This document shows positions 59,290-64,000 of a stretch of 64,000 nucleotides of DNA, piece after piece. This DNA is from [Clostridium] symbiosum (lineage in GTDB: Bacteria; Bacillota; Clostridia; Lachnospirales; Lachnospiraceae): NCBI GenBank assembly GCA_036419695.1, contig CP143946.1, positions 4,768,001-4,832,000 on the forward strand, written 5' to 3'. How positions within the stretch are numbered: position 1 is the first letter of the stretch; every line of letters starts with the position of its first letter. The notes under the pieces were generated by a model, which saw only the letters and a list, made by a program, of their open reading frames with translations, was not told the DNA's origin and ran no database searches. A program made the translations under genes and the position numbers.

Positions 59290-60351
59290 TTAACGGCCGC
59301 CGCTCAGCAGTTTCCAGAGTGGCGGCATTTTTCTTTTCAAAAATTCCGAAGTTCCCCATGCAAACAGGATCGCAGCCACAAGGACGGCCAGATACATGAG
59401 AAGCGCCATGGCCGCCGTATGGGGCAGGACAAACGAGGCCGCCTTATTAAGCGTCCTGACCACAAGGAAATGGAACGCGTATAAGAAGAAACTCTCTTTC
59501 ATCCAGGGCGCAGGGGACGGCAGTCTGCCCGACGGCAGTGCAATCCAAATCGTCACGGGCGCCAGCAGGCCGTAAAGGACGGCGGTCAGAAAATTTGCAT
59601 CATGGTGCGTCGTCCAAAACATCCAGATGCAGAGCAGAACGCCAGCTATGGCCGCGCCTTCCTTCAAAATCCACGACACCGCTCCGATGCCGTCCCTTTT
59701 TTCAACAAATCTGCCTCCGTGAAGCGCCATATAGGCCCCTGAGGAAAAGTACAGAAGCGCATCCAGGTTCAGCACCGGAATGACAGTAGCCCGGCCGAGA
59801 AAATACAGCATGACCGCTATCGCAGCCGCCCCCGTCCATGCATTTGCCATCACCGCATAGATAACCGGAGCCAGGGCTATCAAAAGAATTAACTGCTGCA
59901 TATACCACAGCACCGGATTATATGTATAATTAATAATGGCATCCGCCAGGTTTTCAAGGGAGAATGTCACCGTTCCTTTCCCGGCCACTGCGGACAGGAC
60001 CGGTATCCTCGACACGACCAGAAAGAGCAGATAATAAAGGGCATTCCATACGATATACGGTATTAATACGCTCCTGACCCTGCGTGTCATTTTCCCTGGA
60101 ATCTCCTTCCACGAGATGCCTCTGTAAAACAGATAGGCCGATATGATAAAAAAGCCGGGCACGGCAATCGATGGCACCGCAAGAGAAACCAGACTCTGCG
60201 CCAGCTTAAGGCTCTCTGCAAACAGTCCGGTTTCTTCCGCTTCTATAAACAAGTCCGCATTATAGCTGTGAATCATCACAACCAGGCAGCTCAGGATAAA
60301 AGTCATCCAGGTAATCTTATTTCTGAATTCCGCCTCCGTAAGTCGCTTCAT
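59290..60351 (-). CDS. Acyltransferase 3 family membrane protein
   Basis: This 353-residue integral membrane acyltransferase has about ten helices and the family start ITWMTFILSCLVVMIHSYNADLF (conserved His), followed by AVPGFFIISAYLFYRG. Such proteins O-acylate extracellular polysaccharides or peptidoglycan. The target here is unknown. It is convergent with the methyltransferase gene (5-bp gap) and downstream of a subtilisin gene. Confidence 0.88.
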   Translation of the reverse strand: MKRLTEAEFRNKITWMTFILSCLVVMIHSYNADLFIEAEETGLFAESLKLAQSLVSLAVPSIAVPGFFIISAYLFYRGISWKEIPGKMTRRVRSVLIPYIVWNALYYLLFLVVSRIPVLSAVAGKGTVTFSLENLADAIINYTYNPVLWYMQQLILLIALAPVIYAVMANAWTGAAAIAVMLYFLGRATVIPVLNLDALLYFSSGAYMALHGGRFVEKRDGIGAVSWILKEGAAIAGVLLCIWMFWTTHHDANFLTAVLYGLLAPVTIWIALPSGRLPSPAPWMKESFFLYAFHFLVVRTLNKAASFVLPHTAAMALLMYLAVLVAAILFAWGTSEFLKRKMPPLWKLLSGGR

Positions 60352-60377
60352 AGATCCGTTCTTTCACCATTTCATAA

Positions 60378-61736
60378 TTAATTATCAGAGAAATTTAAGG
60401 CTGCCGAAACATCCAGCATTCCTCCGGTCGCCGTTTTTCCGGACAGGCTCTCCAGCCTGTGCACCGAATTCAATATTCTTCCCTTAATTTCCGTCAGAGA
60501 CAGGCCGGGATCGTAGGAATACAACATTGCCGCAGCTCCCGTTACCATCGGCGCCGCCATGGAGGTACCGCTCATATAGCTGTATTTGTTTCCGGTAACC
60601 GTACTTAATATGTAACTGCCCGGCGCCGCCAGATCCACGCTCTTCACTCCAAAGTTGGAAGCCGGGTCTATCTTGCCGTCAAACCGTAAATTGGCCACCG
60701 AAATGATATTGTCGAGATCAAAACTGGCCGGATAGACCGGCAGACTGTCTATGTTATACCCGTTTCCCGAACTGTCTCCGTTTCCCGCTGCGACAACAAA
60801 GAGCATGCCGGAATTTTTCATCGTCTGGTACAATTCTTCGCTGTACTTGTTCGTGCCGAAGCTCAGATTACAAATCACCGCCCCATTATCCTGGGCGTAG
60901 CGGATCGCCTTGGCGACATTGTCCGCCGTCCCGACTCCGGAAGGCGTTCCAAGCGCCTTGATGCTCATCACTTTCACATACGCCGGATCACAGATGCCAA
61001 TCGTTCCCACCCCGTTTCTCGCCGCGGCAATGGTGCCTGCGGAATGGGTGCCGTGATCGTCGTCCGAGCCTGTAAAGACCTGATTGTTGTTGGAATAAAA
61101 ATTCCATCCGTAAACGTCGTCGATATATCCGTTGCCGTCATTATCGATTCCATCACCCGGGATTTCATCCTCGTTAATCCAGATGGAACCCGCCAGGTCC
61201 TGATGGCTGTAGTCAATTCCCGTGTCAATCACCGCAACGGCCACTTGGCGTTTATCTCCCTTTGCGTCGTATTTCTTCCAGGCAGGTATGATATTAATAT
61301 CAATTCCCGCCAGAGCCAGCGTCGTTCCATCGCTCTCCCTTGCGGGCCCCGGCCGGTTTTCTCCGGTGCTCCGGTTTCCCAGCCATCCCTGAAAAACATT
61401 GTCCAGAGGCATCTTCGTGCTGGGCACCAGCTTAAATATACCGCTGTTAAGTAATGCCCACTGATAATCCCCATAGGTGTCGGAATACGGCAGCGACTGG
61501 TAACCGGGTCCTAAGGAGAACACGCTCATCCCCGCCCCCTCTGCCGAGCCAAACGCCTCCGCACCGTCCCGGCCGGCGGCAAAATCCCCCTCTGCCTCCA
61601 CAACCTGTACCGGCGCAGGCCCATCGGTTCCCATGCCTGCTGCGGTAAATGCAGTCAGCATCGAAACGGCCAGCGCCGCTGCCAGTGCGGCAGTCCATAT
61701 TTTGTTTTCCAGTAACCGTTTTTGATTTTTTCTCAT
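60378..61736 (-). CDS. Secreted subtilisin-like serine protease (S8)
   Basis: This is a 452-residue exported protease. It has a signal peptide (about 1-35), a propeptide-like region, and the S8 domain with Asp in VAVAVIDTGIDYSHQDL (D171), His in DDDHGTHSAG (H228), Asn in FVVAAGNG and Ser in SYMSGTSMAAPMV (S392). An Asp/Asn-rich insert GDGIDNDGNGYIDDVYGWNF after the catalytic Asp is a probable calcium site, as in thermitase-like enzymes. The start ATG at 61736 has AGGAG 5 nt upstream. No wall anchor is seen, so it is probably released. Confidence 0.94.
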   Translation of the reverse strand: MRKNQKRLLENKIWTAALAAALAVSMLTAFTAAGMGTDGPAPVQVVEAEGDFAAGRDGAEAFGSAEGAGMSVFSLGPGYQSLPYSDTYGDYQWALLNSGIFKLVPSTKMPLDNVFQGWLGNRSTGENRPGPARESDGTTLALAGIDINIIPAWKKYDAKGDKRQVAVAVIDTGIDYSHQDLAGSIWINEDEIPGDGIDNDGNGYIDDVYGWNFYSNNNQVFTGSDDDHGTHSAGTIAAARNGVGTIGICDPAYVKVMSIKALGTPSGVGTADNVAKAIRYAQDNGAVICNLSFGTNKYSEELYQTMKNSGMLFVVAAGNGDSSGNGYNIDSLPVYPASFDLDNIISVANLRFDGKIDPASNFGVKSVDLAAPGSYILSTVTGNKYSYMSGTSMAAPMVTGAAAMLYSYDPGLSLTEIKGRILNSVHRLESLSGKTATGGMLDVSAALNFSDN

Positions 61737-61766
61737 CGTCACTCCTGAAATTATAACTTAATGATA

Positions 61767-63623
61767 TTACTTCTGCACTCTCTTTAAGCCGATAAATACA
61801 ACCACGCTTCTCGGCGGCACGACAAACTGTTTCTGGTCTTTCAGCACCGGTTCCTCCCCTTTTCCGTAAATGCCGTTATTCTCCCCGTCATCCGTATTAA
61901 AGGCCAGGTGCCACTTCATGCCCCGCGGCAGTTTGGGCAGGGAGAACTCATGGGGTTCCCAATGCATATTATAAGCCGTGTAAAAATAATCGTCGGGCGT
62001 CCCATCAGCCTTTTGTCCGTATTCACCGCAGTACATAATGCCTAACTGGCGGCGGAAGTTCTCAAACTCCGGGCACCAGGTTTTCACACCGTGGTATGAA
62101 ACATCGGGATGGCCGCAGACAAGGTAGTCCGTGTTCTTCGGCTCCGTTTCCATATGGAATACGGGGTGCTCTTTCCTGAACGCAATGACATATTTTACAA
62201 ATTCATAGATATCGCGGTTGCTTTCCAGAAGGTTCCAGTTGAGCCATGAGACCTCATTATCCTGGCAATAAGAATTATTGTTCCCGCCTTTTGTGCAGCC
62301 GAACTCATCTCCCGCCTGGATTAAAGGGGTTCCCTGGCTTAAAAACAGGAGCAGATAAGCATTTCTGAGCTGTTTTCTGCGCATCTGTACAATCTTCTTT
62401 TTACGGCTTGGGCCTTCCGCCCCACAGTTCCAGGTAAAATTATAATCGGTTCCGTCCCGGTTATCTTCCCCATTGGCCTCGTTATGCTTTACTTCATAGG
62501 ACACCATATCCATCATCGTAAAGCCGTTTGTATTCGCCATATAGTTTATAACGCCGCAGCCGGCCGGATTCCTTCGGTTTCTGAATATCAGGTTATTCAT
62601 CTGATCTTCATCCCCCTTCAGGACACGGCGCATGTCCGTCAGAAAGCCGTCGTTATACTCTCCCAGATGGCGTTCTCCGGCGCTCTCCGCCTGTTCCCAG
62701 GACGTTGCGAGAAGCTTTGTCTCCGAGAGATAAGGATCGCATAAAAGCAGTCCCGCCGGTGCAAACCCGGAAAGATGGACTCCATCCACATGGTAGCGCG
62801 AAACCCAGAAGCGTACTGCATCCAGGATCATGGACGGGCTTTCTTGTCCAGTAAAATACAGCTCTACAATCACTTCCAGTCCGTTCTTATGAAGTTCCTT
62901 CACAAGACGGCAGAACTCGGCCGCAGGTGTTTTCCCAGCACCTGACGTATAAGAAGACTTGGGCGCGAAATAGAATCCCTTTTCATATCCCCAATAATTC
63001 AGTTTTCCTGTCGGCTCCGTGCTGTGGTAGGGATTTCCGTCAGACTGATCCGGCATCATCACCTCTGAAAACTCGTACGATGGAAATAATTCGACTGCCG
63101 TAATCCCCAGTTCCTTCATATATGGGATTTTCTCCACGATCGCCTTAAACGTTCCGCGGTCCTCCACACGGGAAGAAACATGCTTTGTAAAACCCCTGGG
63201 GTGGATTCTGTAGATAACCGTCTCATTAAAGGGACGGTTCAGGGGCCTGTCACCCTCCCATTCGAAATCACCGGAGATAAACCGGCTTCTTAAGGGGCGG
63301 TTTACCGAGGCCAAATCCCCCCACTTCTCCCGTCCGCTGAATTCCCGGCCGTAAACGTCGGGGATTTCCCCCTCCTCTGTCTCAAGGCAGTATTCAAGAT
63401 CTTTAAAGTCTTCCCCGCAAAGTTCCATGGACCATACATTGCCCACCCGCTCTTCGGCAGAAAACGGTATTGTCTCTGTCTTCCTTCCGTCTCTGTAAAT
63501 TACCAGGCTGCATTTATCGCCGGAGGCCACGGTGCAAATATGGACTCCCTTTTCCGTCTCTGTAATTCCCAAAGGAAAATTACCCTGGCCGTTTTGCACT
63601 TTTTCTATTTTGCCTGTCTTCAC
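61767..63623 (-). CDS. GlgX/isoamylase-like GH13 protein without catalytic residues
   Basis: This 618-residue protein aligns along its length with glycogen debranching enzymes, with an N-terminal CBM48-like domain, a GH13 barrel and a C-terminal beta domain. Conserved non-catalytic stretches are intact (ITAVELFPSYEF, KHNEANGEDNRDG, LSQGTPLIQAGDEFGCTKGGNNNSYCQDN). All three catalytic positions are changed. The nucleophile motif GFRFD reads GVHLS (S285), the acid/base AEPW reads ATSW (T307) and the stabiliser HDGF reads TNGF (N366). It therefore should not hydrolyse glucan, and a binding, scaffolding or regulatory role is more likely. Confidence 0.88.
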   Translation of the reverse strand: MKTGKIEKVQNGQGNFPLGITETEKGVHICTVASGDKCSLVIYRDGRKTETIPFSAEERVGNVWSMELCGEDFKDLEYCLETEEGEIPDVYGREFSGREKWGDLASVNRPLRSRFISGDFEWEGDRPLNRPFNETVIYRIHPRGFTKHVSSRVEDRGTFKAIVEKIPYMKELGITAVELFPSYEFSEVMMPDQSDGNPYHSTEPTGKLNYWGYEKGFYFAPKSSYTSGAGKTPAAEFCRLVKELHKNGLEVIVELYFTGQESPSMILDAVRFWVSRYHVDGVHLSGFAPAGLLLCDPYLSETKLLATSWEQAESAGERHLGEYNDGFLTDMRRVLKGDEDQMNNLIFRNRRNPAGCGVINYMANTNGFTMMDMVSYEVKHNEANGEDNRDGTDYNFTWNCGAEGPSRKKKIVQMRRKQLRNAYLLLFLSQGTPLIQAGDEFGCTKGGNNNSYCQDNEVSWLNWNLLESNRDIYEFVKYVIAFRKEHPVFHMETEPKNTDYLVCGHPDVSYHGVKTWCPEFENFRRQLGIMYCGEYGQKADGTPDDYFYTAYNMHWEPHEFSLPKLPRGMKWHLAFNTDDGENNGIYGKGEEPVLKDQKQFVVPPRSVVVFIGLKRVQK

Positions 63624-63700
63624 TCGCCCATCTCCAATCCGGCCGTGTAGGCCGAGGTTATTGTGCTTCTAAAATGTTTAACTCCCCCAAACTGCGCTTT

Positions 63701-64000
63701 TTAGCGGGGCTGGGAATCATAAGCTTCTATCTGTTCCGCCAGATCGTTTAAATACATCCAGCGCTCCATTTTCTCTTCCAGCTGTGTTTCTTTTTCTTCT
63801 TTCTCCTGCATCAGGCTGTTCAGACGGCTGTAATCACTGGCCGCCTTTAGAATTTCCTCCTCCAGTCCGGCCACAGCCGCTTCCAGGGAGGCAATGTCTT
63901 CCTCTATGGTCTCCCACTCCCGCTGTTCTTTATAGGAAAACTTCGGTTTCTTATCCCGCTGCTGTCCGTCCTTCCAGTTTTTGCGGCCGCCTGTCTGCGC
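63701..64000 (-). CDS. ABC-F ATPase, C-terminal end (partial)
   Basis: The last 99 codons of a gene continue beyond the window edge. The visible part is the basic linker QRDKKPKFSYKEQREWETIEEDI followed by an antiparallel coiled coil ending EEKMERWMYLNDLAEQIEAYDS. This is the typical C-terminal domain of Uup/YkpA-type ABC-F proteins, which act on the ribosome or on branched DNA. The ATPase domains are outside the window. Confidence 0.85.
   Translation of the reverse strand, partial: AQTGGRKNWKDGQQRDKKPKFSYKEQREWETIEEDIASLEAAVAGLEEEILKAASDYSRLNSLMQEKEEKETQLEEKMERWMYLNDLAEQIEAYDSQPR

Noticed and set aside
1..64000. tRNA, rRNA genes or a CRISPR array
   Set aside because: I saw no cloverleaf-like or rRNA-like sequence in the intergenic regions and no regularly spaced direct repeats. 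The repeated units in the ribosomal operon are far apart and lack spacers.

Overview
The window looks like a chromosomal segment of an anaerobic Firmicute of the Lachnospiraceae (Clostridium cluster XIVa type). The basis is the ribosomal operon order with rpsD inside the alpha operon, a KOW-domain protein between map and infA, zinc-type S14, an L17 with a lineage-type insertion, choline-binding-like cell-wall repeat proteins, and strong SD/sigma-A signals. The species is not certain. Almost everything is on the minus strand. I saw no tRNA, rRNA or CRISPR.

Layout. (1) 1-8.2 kb: two near-identical IS110-family elements in inverted orientation bracket a PIN-PhoH ATPase, a toxin-antitoxin-like pair and rplM-rpsI. 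Three copies of an unusual ~310 bp palindromic repeat lie at the element borders. (2) 8.3-17.4 kb: a 5-oxoproline cluster (pxpA, an NRAMP-like carrier, pxpB, pxpC, a DUF1445 protein) sits downstream of a sodium:solute symporter / histidine kinase / NtrC-like regulator operon. (3) 17.6-21.3 kb: ecfA1-ecfA2-ecfT-truA. (4) 21.5-31.9 kb: a LysR regulator flanked by decayed genes, an amino-acid permease, a cysteine/thiazoline-degradation pair under an apparent sigma-54 promoter with its own PAS-AAA regulator, and two tandem cell-wall-binding proteins. (5) 32.0-49.2 kb: the complete S10-spc-alpha ribosomal super-operon from rpsJ to rplQ, with secY, adk, map, infA and rpoA. (6) 49.7-64 kb: an acetyltransferase/AraC pair, a third cell-wall-binding protein, a five-gene amino-acid catabolic operon with a second NRAMP-like/DUF1445 pair, an rRNA methyltransferase-like gene, an acyltransferase, a subtilisin, a GlgX-like protein lacking all three GH13 catalytic residues, and the 3' end of an ABC-F gene.

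How it fits together. In many Firmicutes rplQ-ecfA1-ecfA2-ecfT-truA-rplM-rpsI are contiguous. Here that block is cut twice, by about 12 kb between truA and rplM and about 11 kb between rplQ and ecfA1. Both inserts carry amino-acid uptake/degradation genes with dedicated AAA+ regulators. The most notable signals are the two DUF1445 + NRAMP-like pairs whose carriers lack the metal-binding motifs, the sigma-54 cysteine/thiazoline regulon, an NtrC-like regulator with a GAFAGA loop and palindromic sites but no sigma-54 promoter, the catalytically dead GlgX homologue, and the IS110 target repeat family with relatives inside the ribosomal operon.
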